Shown piece by piece: positions 22,380-32,860 of a DNA stretch of 64,000 bases (position 1 is its first letter; the number at the start of each line of letters is the position of its first letter). The stretch is from Labia minor (Eukaryota > Arthropoda > Insecta > Dermaptera > Spongiphoridae), in assembly GCA_963082975.1 (NCBI GenBank), contig OY720346.1, positions 31,986,720 to 32,050,719 on the forward strand, given 5' to 3'. The position numbers and the translations under genes are program-made. Below the pieces are notes generated by a model. The model was not told where the DNA came from, did not search any database, and was given only the letters and a program-made list of their open reading frames with translations.

Positions 22380-22575
22380 GGGGCAGCATGGCTGAGTGGG
22401 TAGAGTACAAGATTTCTACACAGGAAGCCTGAGTTCGAATCCCAGCATAGAACTCAAGATTACATATTTATTTAATTTAATAATAATAATAATTAATAAA
22501 TAATAAAAATATAAAATTTAATTCAATTTAACATCGGCTGCCCCAGCTCCAGGAACTGACAAGCCCTGGTTCTAC
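22380..22575 (+). mobile_element. tRNA-derived SINE, copy 1
   Basis: The head reads 'GGCAGCATGGCTGAGTGGGT'. It contains an A box (TGGCTGAGTGGG, 22389-22400) and a B box (AGTTCGAATCCC, 22432-22443), the polymerase III internal promoter. After an AT-rich spacer the tail 'CATCGGCTGCCCCAGCTCCA' plus 'GGAACTGACAAGCCCTGGTT' matches, with changes, 55070-55115 in the second copy. Similarity stops near 22575, where LINE text starts. Not annotated as a functional tRNA because the acceptor arm does not pair convincingly. Confidence 0.7.
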
Positions 22576-22900
22576 AAAGCCTGCTCCGGCAGGATAACCT
22601 CAAAACAAGCAACCATGAATCGTGATAGAATATCCAGAAAATTGCTCTTCAAGAGACAAGATTCACGGATGAAAATTACAATGGACTATAAGAACTATCG
22701 CATATTCAAGAGCAAGACGGCCAAACGAATTGGAAGAGGTTTACCACTTCTGGGCGTGGCGTTCATTGTGAACAAGAAGATCATCGATTCAATATTAGAA
22801 GTCAATGCCATCAGCAATCGCATCATGACCATGAGGATGCGATGCGCTTCTAAAAATTTATGGGAGCTTTGCGTGATCCAAGACGGTCCATACGCAATTA
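22576..22900 (+). pseudogene. LINE endonuclease-domain fragment
   Basis: The ATG frame from 22615 carries IFKSKTAKRIGRG and GVAFIVNKKIIDSILEVNAI followed by RIMTMRMRCASK. These are the features of the apurinic-like endonuclease domain of RTE-type 'endonuclease-reverse transcriptase' proteins (the GVGF..KK and SDRI...R blocks). The N-terminal catalytic residues and everything after about residue 85 are missing, and the frame runs into AAT repeats at 22900. It is a 5'/internal fragment, adjacent to the SINE on its left. It could be the upstream half of one of the LINE families seen elsewhere in the window. Confidence 0.7.
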
Positions 22901-23090
22901 ATAATAATAATAATAATTATTATTCAATAATAGCATTTACTTAACATAAATGCATAAAATCAATTTTGGAAGATTAATATATTTTTTGTTTTATTCAATT
23001 TGCAAATTTTCGTGTAACTTCATCTTTTTTATTTCTCTTGTTATATTAAATAAATTGATCATATTAAAATTGCATAAAAAAAAATAAAAT
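22901..23090. other. AT-rich spacer
   Basis: AAT repeats at 22898-22925, then AT-rich text. Nothing else seen. Confidence 0.6.
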
Positions 23091-23314
23091 AATATAATTA
23101 TAAAAAACTTTTATAAAATAACGTTTTTCCAATGGATTAAAAAGAAAAAAATATTTTTTTTTTGAGCCTGACAAAGTTTATGGATGAATTGCTTCATATT
23201 CAACTAAAAACGTTGGGCGCTTTTATAAACTTTGTCAGGCTCAAAAAAAAATATTTTATTCTTTTTAATCCATTGGAAAAACGTTATTTTATAAAAGTTT
23301 TTTATAATTATATT
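23091..23314. repeat. Near-perfect 90-bp hairpin
   Basis: The left arm 23091-23181 and right arm 23225-23314 are reverse complements except for about one substitution and small poly-T length differences. The loop is about 43 bases (23182-23224, including 'GGATGAATTGCTTCATATTC'). The arms contain AACGTTTTTCCAATGGATTA and GAGCCTGACAAAGTTTAT. A transcript would form a long double-stranded stem. Either a fold-back element or an hpRNA-type small-RNA precursor; no coding. Confidence 0.85.
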
Positions 23315-23940
23315 GTTACTTTTTGTATTAAGGTTTAATTTGTAGTGTAATATAAAATTATTTATCGATTAAATATTAATTTATATATATATATATATAT
23401 ATATAGATAGTAGGAAGAGAATTTGGAGCTTTTGAACATCCTTCTCAATTTCCTTCCCACACAATCCATCATATAATTTTATTTTATTTAAAATTTGAAT
23501 AAAAAAATATTTATATTATGGTGTTTTGTTTCCATTTAACAAAATAAAAAAACAATTTAAAAAAATTTGCATTGGTTTTAATAAATATCAAATTATAGTC
23601 CTTCTATACAAACAATTTACAACTAATTTTTTTTGATTATATATTCTAAACAATAAATGTGTAAATAAAACAGGAATAAAAATGGTTCTGATTATATCCC
23701 CTATTCCGATTATAACAATTTTTTATTAAAATAAAACATTATTTTTAAAATTAAAAATACATATACATATTTAATAATCTATACAATTATTTAGATTTGA
23801 ATAAATGATCTCTACAATTTAATATTTGAATGATATTCTATTTCAATGAATAATGATTCCAGTTTTGTACTGAAACTATTTAACCCCTTCTCTATTATTG
23901 TACAGACAGTCAATTTCTTGATAATCATCCATAGGGTAAT
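23315..23940. other. AT-rich stretch
   Basis: (TA)n at about 23382-23405 and otherwise AT-rich text with no gene. Confidence 0.7.
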
Positions 23941-23942
23941 TA

Positions 23943-24437
23943 CGAGGGTAGGTCAATAAGTTAGCTACTTTTGAATTTTCCGACTCTTAAATGAAATGAC
24001 AACACTGCTCCTGACAGCAGGCAACTATCAGCTGATTCCTGTCGAAATTTAAACCAGCTAAGAATTTTAATTTTTGTTTGAAGCTAATAGCAGACTACGT
24101 CTAGATTTGAGAAGAAAATGGAAAAGAGTGACTTCCCATGAAAATCCATAAATTGGGATACGAATTGCTGCCTCATCCGCCCTATTATCCAGATTTAGCC
24201 TCGAGTGACTATTATTGTTTCCATACCTGAAGAAATGGCTCGACGGAAAGAGATTTGACTCCAACGATGAAATCATCTCACAGACAAATCTTTTTTGAAG
24301 AGATAAAAAAATTGGAGAAACGCTGGACGAAGTGTTTAGAGCTCAAAGGAGACTACGTTGAAAAATAAAATAATTTTTTTATCAAAAAACCAGTAGTATT
24401 TCATTAAAAATGACAAGGACTTATTGACCTACCCTTG
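23943..24437 (+). mobile_element. Mariner deletion derivative, TA-flanked
   Basis: Ends 'CGAGGGTAGGTCAATAAGTT' and the inverse '..TTATTGACCTACCCTTG', with TA on both sides (23941-23942, 24438-24439). The + strand keeps only the transposase C-terminus: GYELLPHPPYYPDLASSDYY at about 24150-24210, then KKLEKRWTKCLELKGDYVEK at 24306-24365. The PDLAxSDYY block is the mariner third-aspartate region. About 800 bases of coding sequence are deleted. The join (around 24115-24145: GAAAATGGAAAAGAGTGACT) is shared with the copies at 38617 and 43464. Confidence 0.9.
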
Positions 24438-24439
24438 TA

Positions 24440-25914
24440 TATTCCGGGCTGGGGCATTTTCTTTTGGTCGAATATTAAAACAACTACGGAACTGTCGCTG
24501 AACAACAAAGCAGAAACTTTTAAAAAAAACGCCTCGACAATAAACACAAATAATCATTGCTCCATGGCTTCTAACAATATCCACAAAGTCCATTTCAACC
24601 CCACCTCCTTCATCTATTCACTCAACAGTTCCGTGACCAAAACCATTGATCATTTTGTCGCTGCCCGTATTATCTTATTTATTATTTGTATATTATGTTT
24701 CAATAGTTAAGTTCATTAGTGTCATTTATTTTATTCATTTATGTCATGAAAACTCCATTTAAGAGCATCAAATCACAGGCAGATAACATATTTAATTGTT
24801 CATTATTATATTAATTTATATAACGTCGCCTTATATTATTAATTTATTATTAAAAAACAAAACTATTTATAATAAATTATCAATTTTAAATAATAAATAT
24901 ATAATTAATAGCTAAAGTTCTTGGAATAGGATCAAATGGTGACTTTAGTACAAGTAAAAAAAAATACTATGCCTATCTTTGTAATTATTGTTTTAATGGT
25001 TTTCTATCTGTAAAATATGATGACTTTAAGATATAATATATACAATTATTATTATTATATTAAATTATCAATATATAAGTAAAATATAACAAGTCTATTG
25101 ATTTTTTTTAATGTTTCAATTACTCCTTGTCCTCATTCCCTCCTCTTTTCATTTTTATTTAATTTACAAATAAATATTTGAATTCTGAATTCACCTGTAC
25201 ATTTTCTTGTTATCTTGCATATCATATATATATATATATAACTATCGTTATGACAAAATTAAAAAAATTCAACGATTTCATGTTATATTCATTTTTTCGA
25301 TTTTTTCCCAAAAAATTCTTTTAAACGTTTTAAAGTATGTGTTGGAAAAAAATTTAATAAAATATTTTTAATATTAAAAAAAATAAAAATAGAAAGGGTG
25401 ATTTATTTATATTTTATTAGCAAATTCCAAAAAAAAGATGAGAGAAGGGGAAAGGAATGTTAATTTTTTTTAATAATAACTTTATAATATATATGGTAGG
25501 TATATTTAAAAATTATAAATTAAAAAAAAAAATTAAATATTTTAAATCTATTTTTTTTTAATATTAATTTAAATATATATTAATATATGAAATGTGAAGG
25601 TAATATCGTAGTAAAATTGAGACAATAGATTTAAAGGGTGGATCAGAAAGAGTTGGGGTTAAAGGAAAGTGGTTTTTGTTATTGGTCTACAGCTTTCAAG
25701 TTTATTTCCGTTATAAGAGATAATAATGCTTATATATTTATATTAAAAATTATGTTAATAAAATTAGATCCTTAATAATTTGCTAATATAATTCATTGTT
25801 TAATTTAATTTAATCAAGAAAACGATAATAATTATTGATTAATAAATATTACAAAATTTACAAAATTGTTTGTATGTATTGATAATTAAATAGAATATAA
25901 AAATCTGGAGTGTC
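24440..25914. other. Mostly AT-rich, with a mixed-sequence patch at 24440-24720
   Basis: 24440-24670 is less AT-rich ('CATTGCTCCATGGCTTCTAA', 'CCGTGACCAAAACCATTGAT') and carries a 91-codon frame without recognisable domain, starting at the mariner boundary. I cannot tell gene remnant from unique non-coding DNA. The rest is AT-rich, with (TA)n at 25223-25240. Confidence 0.45.
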
Positions 25915-26522
25915 TCCACTCGACTATCTCGCAAATTTGAATTGGATTAAATAGCACATATATGATATTCTATTTAAATCAAATTTAATTAATTCTAAAT
26001 TCTAAATTAAAATTAATAAATAATATTCTTTAAACCAGCGCGTGTTTGACTCTTTGTTGATGGCACCACATCAGGTGCTGGCGCGTGATTGCCAGTCAAC
26101 GTGTTAAAAAATTAATTCCAGTAGTTTCAGCGATTCAATCAAACTGAAATTCTATATATATCAGTTTTATACAATATTTAATCATGTGAGAAACTTTCAA
26201 ACATATATCTTTATTTTTACGGTCATTTTAGAGGAAAAAAATGAAAACGTTGTAGGTAATGACCCTCTTCCGGTTGAGCTACATTTCTCAAAAGTTGATA
26301 GAAAACTACGAATTTTGAATAATGCCCGTGTACCAAATTTCATGATACTAACTCAAACCGTTCTTGCGTAATCTTGTCTATATTTACTCACACATACACA
26401 CACACATAAACATTTTTCTCAACCTTAGTGAAAATGACTCAGGGACCTTCAAAGCGTATAAAAGCATCAAAATCTCGTCATCGAAAATTTTCCTGGTCGC
26501 AATACTAGCTCTGGCGAGATAT
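25915..26522 (-). mobile_element. Repeat family A, copy 2
   Basis: Reverse orientation relative to 3363-3950. It begins 'CTGGAGTGTCTCCACTCGAC' and ends near 'TACTAGCTCTGGCGAGATA'. The microsatellite position holds CACATACACACACACAT at about 26390-26408. The two short ORFs at 26186 and 26364 lie in the repeat. Confidence 0.75.
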
Positions 26523-27920
26523 TTGACTTTTATAGTAAAAGGATTACTACCTAAAAGATAAATTTTAGGTAAAAAATTCTAAACAATGGATTCTAATCAA
26601 ATGTGAAGAGTGAAAAGGGGACTAAGAATTTGGTTCAAAGAGTGGAAAGAGAAACAGGGAGGAGGAGCTGGGACGTGAAATATTCCATGAGGGTTGTAGT
26701 ACATATATATCATAGTTATAAAAGCATAGGAGGTGTAAAAGAGAATGAGAAAGAAAGAAAGAAGAAAGAAGAGGTGACTTAATTAATAGAACAAATATAT
26801 AATCTACATTTATAATTAAAATAAAAAAAAATATCCTGAATGAATATCATAGAGAACATTTAAATATTTATTGAATATAAGATAAGAAAAAAAAAATTCT
26901 CTTATTTTGTGGACTTCTATATTAATTAATTTAATAAATTATTTATAAGGTATCTAAATACCTATATGTTATTATTATTAATTTTTAATGTCTATTTTGA
27001 ATTAAATATAGATATAATATAAAAACATATTTATTAATGGCTACATCAAATAGTTAAAAAAAAGTATTAAAACATAGCTTTGACTAACATAAGCAATTAT
27101 ATAAAATTGTCTAAAAAATATCATTATAAAAAGGAATAAAGGTATAAATATATGTATAAAGAAGAAAATATTTAATTATTACTTAGAAATTGAATAAATT
27201 TGAAAAAAAAATATTTGAATTGAAACAATATTTATATTTATAAGTATTTAATTTATAAAAGAATTTTATTTTATTTTTTTTTAGTAAAATAACATGAAAA
27301 GACTGTTAAAAAGTAAATTTTATCTTAATTTGTATTCAATTAAAATGATAAATAAATAACTTTGAGGGAAAGAATGTAACAAGTTTCTTCAATTAAAAAT
27401 ATATATATATATTTATCAAATCAATATCAAATCATAGGTTATGAAATTAAACTATAAGAATTAAAAAAAAGTATATGTAAAATATATTCGCACCCAACAA
27501 AAAGAACTTTCGATGGATAAAGATTCAACAAATAAAAAAGAACATTTTATATAGAATCTAGCATATTCGTATGTGATATTTGTATTTGTAAGAAAAGCTA
27601 CTTGCTTCTTTTGCTCGTTTCGATATTCAATGGTAAAAAATAGCAGTATCAAAAAAAAATGTAAAATATTGATGCAACACGTTGTACACATTTTCACATC
27701 CGATATTGCAAATAATATATATATATACAGGAACAGGAAGAAAAGATAGAAAGGGAAGAGAGGATGGTTAAAATATATAAATATACCTATAGCTCGAATA
27801 TGGCGGATGTTATTTTCCCAATAAATCGACAACAAAAAAATACAACACAAAACTAATATCAAAAAACTATACAACCAAAACAAACAAAAACCATTCTATA
27901 TAATTATATTATTATTATTT
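26523..27920. other. AT-rich stretch with A/G tracts
   Basis: GAAAGAAAGA tract at 26745-26770. The 140-codon minus-strand ORF at 27461-27883 is very hydrophobic and begins at a TTG, not an ATG, so I do not accept it as a gene. No repeat homology recognised. Confidence 0.6.
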
Positions 27921-27924
27921 TTGC

Positions 27925-28010
27925 AGATAGGCTCTGAGGATCACGTAGAATTTATGAATAATGAATTGTGGCAGATTCCAGTGCTAACCACTAAACCACT
28001 GAAGAACCTT
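27925..28010 (-). mobile_element. Possible SINE head (A box only)
   Basis: The reverse complement reads 'CAGTGGTTTAGTGGTTAGCA', close to a tRNA A box. The expected B box downstream is not convincing. A decayed tRNA-derived fragment is possible. Confidence 0.25.
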
Positions 28011-28499
28011 ATATAATTATATTTATTTATAAAATGAATATAATAATAGATTATGTACACTATGTGATGAAATACCTAACATTCACCTTATTATAATAAT
28101 AGTCTTTTAGATAAAATGCAAAAAAAAAATTAAATTCATCTAGGGGCCGGTCCAGGATAGGTTCTCGGGGAGGGTGGGCCTGGGGGTATGGAAAAATTTA
28201 AAAATTTAAGTGTAAAATGACGCCTTTTTAGGCCGTCTTAGAATTGGATTTATTTTGAGATATTGATATTTGTTTTGGATTAGAGCCAGTTGTCGATGCG
28301 AGTTACGAGAATTCGGCGAAACGAACAGGTAAGCACATTCCCTCTATCCTAATTACCTATAAACGGCCGAAACAGATATACTTTCTCTTGTAAATTAATT
28401 TGCTGTGAAATTGAATATATATACAAAAAAGTAGAGTCAAATAGTTTAAAACATCACATAATTGTATATATATATGTATATTAATCGGGTTTAGAACGT

Positions 28500-29056
28500 T
28501 TGATGACGTTGTCCGAAACCCATCGCCCCTTCCCACTGTCGAATGCCCATTATTTTTTTTGTTTGTGTAATTCGGTGTCGTATCATCAGTTCCAGTATGG
28601 TCAAATATTGTCCCAAGGTATTCCGCACACGTTTCTATTTGTCATTTGTGTCATTTATTTTTAGGGGTCCAGTTTTACTTCCAATAGGTAGATATTTGGT
28701 CTTTTTTATATTCATCTACAAACCCCATTCTGTAAGAGCGTCTTTTAATTTTCGGGTTATATATTCGAGATCTTCTTTGTCTCAAGCTAAAACAGCCTGG
28801 TCGTCGACGAATTGTAGGCTGTAGATGGTATTATCGCCAATACATCTTCCCATGCCGGAATATTTATGTTTCCACTGTATGAGTGCTTGTTTTATATACA
28901 TTTTAAATAACGTTGGAGATATGCAGGATCCCTGTCGTAATCCTTTTATAAGATTAAATGGTGTTAAATTCCCATCTTAACTCTTGAATTGAAACCCGAA
29001 TATAAGTTTTTAATTGCATAGGTATATTATCGTAAGCCTTAGTCAAATCTAGTTAG
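28500..29056 (-). pseudogene. LINE reverse transcriptase core fragment
   Basis: Minus-strand text in order: LDLTKAYDNIP (RT motif A, about 29050-29015), GLRQGSCISPTLFKMYI (motif B, about 28945-28900), then IYSLQFVDDQAVLA (catalytic box, VDD for the usual ADD, about 28825-28785), MNIKKTKYLPIGS (about 28715-28680) and EYLGTIFDHTGTDD (about 28625-28580). A stop follows the catalytic box, and a frameshift separates motifs A and B. The order and motifs place it with RTE-like endonuclease-RT proteins. It is abruptly joined at about 29056 to the hAT transposase relic. The 93-codon + strand ORF is its antisense shadow. Confidence 0.8.
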
Positions 29057-29635
29057 CTTTCGATGAAGTATTAATTTCAGTCCATTCTGAAATCGAATCA
29101 AGAGCCTCAACTACATAACGAAGAGCTTCTTGAACCTTGGTGACATGACTTGTCATGTCTTTCCGCCCATCGGGTTTCACAGAGACTTGATAACTTGAAT
29201 TCGTGAAGGTCTTCATTTCTTTCTCTCAAGGCACATTCAAGATTGACGTTTCTTTTTGCTGAAGCCGAAAAAAATTCAACTACAGATTTGATTGTCCCAA
29301 CTAGGTTACACTTTGTACGTTGTATATTTTGATGAGTTATTCAACTCATGATTAAAACACGATCATCTGACAGCATGAACTGCTTCTTTCATGATTTTGG
29401 AGACAGTCCCCTTAACATCAGAAGACATTACACTGCAGATGTCGATTCTGATTCCTACACATTCTTTGATGTCTAAATGTAAATTTTTGACAAGTTTAAG
29501 AACAATCTTTCCCAACATTTCACCACTAATTCTGGGTTCCGCACTTTTGTCTTACATCAAACTTTCATGGGTATCAATAAAATCTTCCCTAATTACTCCG
29601 TTGCAAATGTACCTTAAAATTAAATATAAAATGTA
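29057..29635 (-). pseudogene. hAT transposase relic, ZMYM1/THAP0-like
   Basis: The minus strand contains REDFIDTHESL, then VKNLHLDIKECVGIRIDICS with VMSSDVKGTVSKIMKEAVHA, then CFNHELN, then VVEFFSASAKRN and FKLSSLCETRWAERHD, then EALRYVVEALDSISEW. This is the order found in the hAT-derived ZMYM1 / 52-kDa-repressor-like proteins (CVGxxxDGAxxMSG, HCxxHxLNL, FFSxSxKR, LCETRWxxRHD). The catalytic DGA appears as IDI, several stops and frameshifts occur, and both ends are missing. The 81-codon + strand ORF at 29391 is an antisense shadow. Confidence 0.8.
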
Positions 29636-29679
29636 AACTTAAATTATGTGTTTATACGTATAAGTAACAAAAAAACTAA

Positions 29680-30060
29680 TTGTCGCCACGATGATCTTTC
29701 TTATTGTGCTTTACGCGTCAGAGACTTGGACCCTGAAGCAGAACATCCGAAGTAAGATCGACGCTTTTGAATCCTGGTGTTGGAGAATTCCCTGGACGGC
29801 GCATAGGACCAATAACTTTATACTCAGAGAGGTCCGCGCGAAACAGCTCCAGCTCGGGCCTTGAAAAGACCGTGATTCAGGGAAAAGTGGAAGGAACACG
29901 GAGACGGGGTAGAACACCGGCCAGCTGGACGGACCAGGTGCGGGTTGGCTTGGGTACTGACCTTCAGACGGCGGCAGCAAGTGCTCGGCATCGATCCCGA
30001 TGGCGAGTCTTGACTCGCGAAATTCGAGCGGTGGGGTCATGTAAGTATTAGGGACATGAC
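29680..30060 (+). pseudogene. LINE family L3, C-terminal fragment
   Basis: The + strand reads LYASETWTLKQNIRSKIDAF then ESWCWRIPWTAHRTN, then (after a deletion) GLEKTVIQGKVEGTRRRGRT then WTDQVRVGLGTDLQ..RSRWRVLTREI. These are the conserved C-terminal blocks of RTE-type endonuclease-RT proteins (ETW, WCWRRML..WTDxxTN, GRxPxRWxDQI, DRxxWR). The stretch between RTN and GLEK, normally about 30 residues, is shortened. A family distinct from L1 and L2. The 109-codon minus ORF is an antisense artefact. Confidence 0.8.
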
Positions 30061-30292
30061 ACTTTCGTCAGGAAGTATCGACTAGGAAGAAGACGTATCA
30101 GTAAAATTATGTAGAATTAGAAGTAAAAATTATATAGAAATAAAGACGTTCCCTTTTTTAAATTCTTGTATGAAATGGTTTTTCCAATATAAGTTTATAA
30201 ATAGTTTATAATATTCAAAGATGCACTTTAGTAAGAAAAAGAGAAAAAAAATTCTGAGCTCTCGGGGTGGGGGGGGGGGCATGGGGGCCATG

Positions 30293-30840
30293 AGCCGCTA
30301 CTGAATAAATCATTCAAAGAATATGTGAAAGAAAAATTTTCGTAAAAGAACCCTATTATTCTTTAATAAAAGTGAAAATAACAACAAACAAGTATAAGCT
30401 AATATATTGTATAACTATTTTTAATTATCATTATAACACAATGTATATTTAAATTTTTTTTTAAATTTTTTTCTAAAGGTACTTTTTGTTCTACTAGTTA
30501 ACCATCTAAAGTTTTAGTAGTTGGCCATATTTTGATCCAGTAATTGACTAACAACCTAAAATGGGTTTAAAATAAATAAATGGAATTATGGGGTTACGGT
30601 CACAGTGAGACAGTGAGTGAATGAGTGACAATTGGATTTTATATATATAATACTTAACTAACTATGTTTTGAATTATTTTATTTTTGAAATAAATCTATT
30701 TAAAAGATATGAATAAAATAATTAAGCAATTAAAAAAAATTGTTATTGTCTTATAATTTTTTTTATTTATATTGAAAAATTGATATTTAATATAATACAT
30801 TATATAAAATGATAATTTAGAAATGGAATAATATAAGTGT
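30293..30840. other. AT-rich stretch
   Basis: Poly-T/A text with no gene. A GTGAGACAGTGAGTGAATGA block lies at 30605-30628. Confidence 0.65.
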
Positions 30841-30878
30841 GATTGAGACCATTATCGGGCCAATCGAAAACAAATTGA

Positions 30879-31070
30879 CTACAAATTGCACACTCTATAT
30901 GTGGGTGATGTGGAAGTGATATTTAATAGACCCTCGAGGAGGTGAATGACGCCAATCAATGATATTGTCACAGGCTCCATGGTAGCTTGATTATCTCGAC
31001 AATTCAAGTGGTCAACTATAGTCGAGACAAACGCCTCTTCATGTTGTTTTATTCCAATTAACAAGAACAT
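30879..31070 (-). CDS. Unassigned 63-codon ORF of unusual composition
   Basis: The ATG at 31070 opens MFLLIGIKQHEEAFVSTIVD.., followed by NQATMEPVTISLIGVIHLLE, to a stop at about 30879. Unlike most ORFs here it is not simple-sequence and its DNA is less AT-rich than the flanks, with ordinary amino-acid variety and a mildly amphipathic tail. No domain was recognised, there are no clear splice sites at its edges, and no second copy is in the window. It may be an exon, a decayed transposon segment or chance. Confidence 0.2.
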   Translation of the reverse strand: MFLLIGIKQHEEAFVSTIVDHLNCRDNQATMEPVTISLIGVIHLLEGLLNITSTSPTYRVCNL

Positions 31071-31369
31071 ATTTTGTTGTTGTTAATTTGTTATAATGAA
31101 AATCAATAAAAGAATTATAAGTATAAATAATAAATATTCAAAAAAAGAAAAAATTAATATCAGTTATGAACGAATCTATTTTGTTAAAAAAAAGAAAATA
31201 ATCCAATATACGAGTATTTAATTTTTGAAAGATTCTTTATTCATCTAAACGTAAAGATAATTAAGAACAAGGCGCTACAGGCAATTATTATTATTTATAA
31301 ATCTTTAAACTTTTCATGTCAGATTGCTTTATCGAATTTTACATTATTTATATTTAATAACGAATTTAG

Positions 31370-32860
31370 TTATCTGTTCGAATTTCAAAGGGAAAATTAA
31401 AATTAAAACCCCTTTTAACATAACATAAATTTATAAAAGGAAAAAAAACAAAATAAATTTGTTCCATTAAGGTTGGTATTTTTACGGTTGGTATAATACG
31501 AGAGCAGATCAATAAGTTCGTGACTTTTTGAATTTCCCGTCTCCCAAACGAAATTTGAACCAGCTGGGTCTTATAGTTTTTGTTTGACATCCATTAATAG
31601 CAGATTACCGCGTGAAAAGTGAATTCCATGTGCTCATTAATGTTTGGCATTGTTTAACCGCAATATGAACGAGTTTTTGTACCGTTTCGTAACCGTGGAT
31701 GAAGCCTGGATTCACCACAACACACCAGAGACCAAACAACAGTCAAAACAGTGGGTTTATCGGGATGAATAGATATTTTGATGTCCTCGACAAATTTTTT
31801 TTTGGAAGCGATAAAAAAATTGGAGAAACGTTTGACGAAGTGTATAGAGCTCAAATCTATAGAATCTATGTTTTTATCAAAAAACCTGTTTCATTTAAAA
31901 AGTCACTGACTTATTGACCTGCCCTCGTAGCATTGTTGTTTCCTGCAGAAGGATCTGTAATATTTCTTAAGATTTTTAACCGTAATCTTTAGAATTTAGA
32001 TTTGGATAATTTATCAATCCAGGCGTACCTTATTGTTATTCCAGCTTTTATTATTGCTCTGTATAAGTTGAGTTTTTCATTAATATTAAGTACATTTTTT
32101 CATTTTATCAGTGACTATAGGGCTTTTCTTGCGCTAATGATTTTGTGAATACCTCTTTTACGTGGACATTTCAGATTGTTTGCCTGTCTAACGCATATCC
32201 GAGAGTTTTTGTTTTATGAAGCCATTTATGGGCCTGATTACCAATTTTCAAAGGAGTCTTTAAGTATTTTCTCTTTTTTGTGAAGAGAATTCACATTTGC
32301 CTTCATTGATCATAAGCCTGCTGTTTAAGTAGTAATTTATAATAGCTTTTATTCCTTCCTCTAATCTATTTTTTATTAATTTAGTTATTAGTTATATTGT
32401 TCGCCAAGTGTAGTCCCTTCAGCGATATGTTTGCGTTGTAAAATTGGTATATCGCTTGTTTACAATGTATAAAGAAGATATAGTAAGTAGTAGATAATTC
32501 CCACTAGGAAACTCCTGAGTGAACGGGCACCAGTCTGAAAATAAATTGTCAATTAGTATACGGAAAGTCCGTTTTTTAAGAAATTCAACAAAATGATAGC
32601 AAAGGTTTTCGGGTATGTTCATGTTTAGTAATTTAGTTATCAGTCCAAAATGTCTTACTTTGTTTAATGCCTTTGCTATATCTAATATTTTTTTATAGCG
32701 AAGGCTTTTCTTAATATCTACACTTAAACTGGTGATTTGTTGAATGATATTTTCTAAACCAAATTGGTAATCGGGAAGTAAATTTCTTTTATCTCCTTCG
32801 TTTTGAAACCATTTCAGAATTATTATTTTACTAGCTTTTCGACGATCTATTTTCCTATCT
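31370..32860 (-). mobile_element. Jockey-like LINE relic, interrupted by a mariner
   Basis: Minus strand in order: DIAKALNKVRHFGLITKLLN (RT motif A region, about 32690-32640), NIPENL and FLKKRTFRI (about 32625-32570), FSDWCPFTQEFPSGN in place of GVPQGS (about 32545-32505), text after the catalytic box, NINEKLNLYRAIIKAGITIR (about 32070-32015) then AWIDKLSKSKF, LRNITDPSAGNNNA (to 31930), then across the mariner IIPTVKIPTLMEQI (31496-31450). These match the RT and the C-terminal 'LY..IKP..TYA..W' and 'DAP..VxNxxLHxDLxIPTxxE' blocks of jockey-type LINEs. The catalytic YADD is not recognisable, and stops abound. The ORFs at 31366-31590 and 32419-32622 are pieces of it. Confidence 0.8.
31499..31927 (+). 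mobile_element. Mariner deletion derivative inside the jockey-like LINE
   Basis: Ends 'CGAGAGCAGATCAATAAGTT' and '..TTATTGACCTGCCCTCG', with TA on each side (31497-31498 and 31928-31929). Unlike the three sister copies, it keeps the mid-transposase FVTVDEAWIHHNTPETKQQS (about 31690-31745, the second catalytic aspartate region VDExWIHH) and then jumps to FDEVYRAQ. Removing it and one TA joins the LINE text on both sides in frame. The ORFs of 72 codons (+) and 66 codons (-) are parts or shadows. Confidence 0.9.

Larger units (their letters stand above)
28138..30292. mobile_element. Putative decayed hAT element with LINE fragments inside
   Basis: The left boundary text 'CTAGGGGCCGGTCCAGGATA' and right boundary text 'GGGGGCCATGAGCCGCTACT' (28140 and about 30277) are GC-rich and roughly inverse (GGCYCATGG against GGTCCAGG). 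They resemble decayed ends of ZMYM1-associated hAT elements. Between them lie a hAT transposase relic and two LINE relics in opposite orientations, listed separately. The element-level boundary is inference. No reliable 8-bp target duplication was established. Confidence 0.35.

Noticed and set aside
22380-22452. Functional tRNA gene
   Set aside because: A and B boxes are present, but the acceptor arm does not pair and a second diverged copy with a longer shared body exists (54974), so it is a SINE head.
27461-27883. 140-codon hydrophobic minus-strand ORF
   Set aside because: It begins at TTG rather than ATG. The first ATG is internal, the residues are mostly Phe/Ile/Leu/Tyr as expected from AT-rich DNA, and no domain is visible.
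29711-30040. 109-codon minus-strand ORF
   Set aside because: Antisense shadow of the L3 LINE C-terminus, whose plus-strand motifs are clear.
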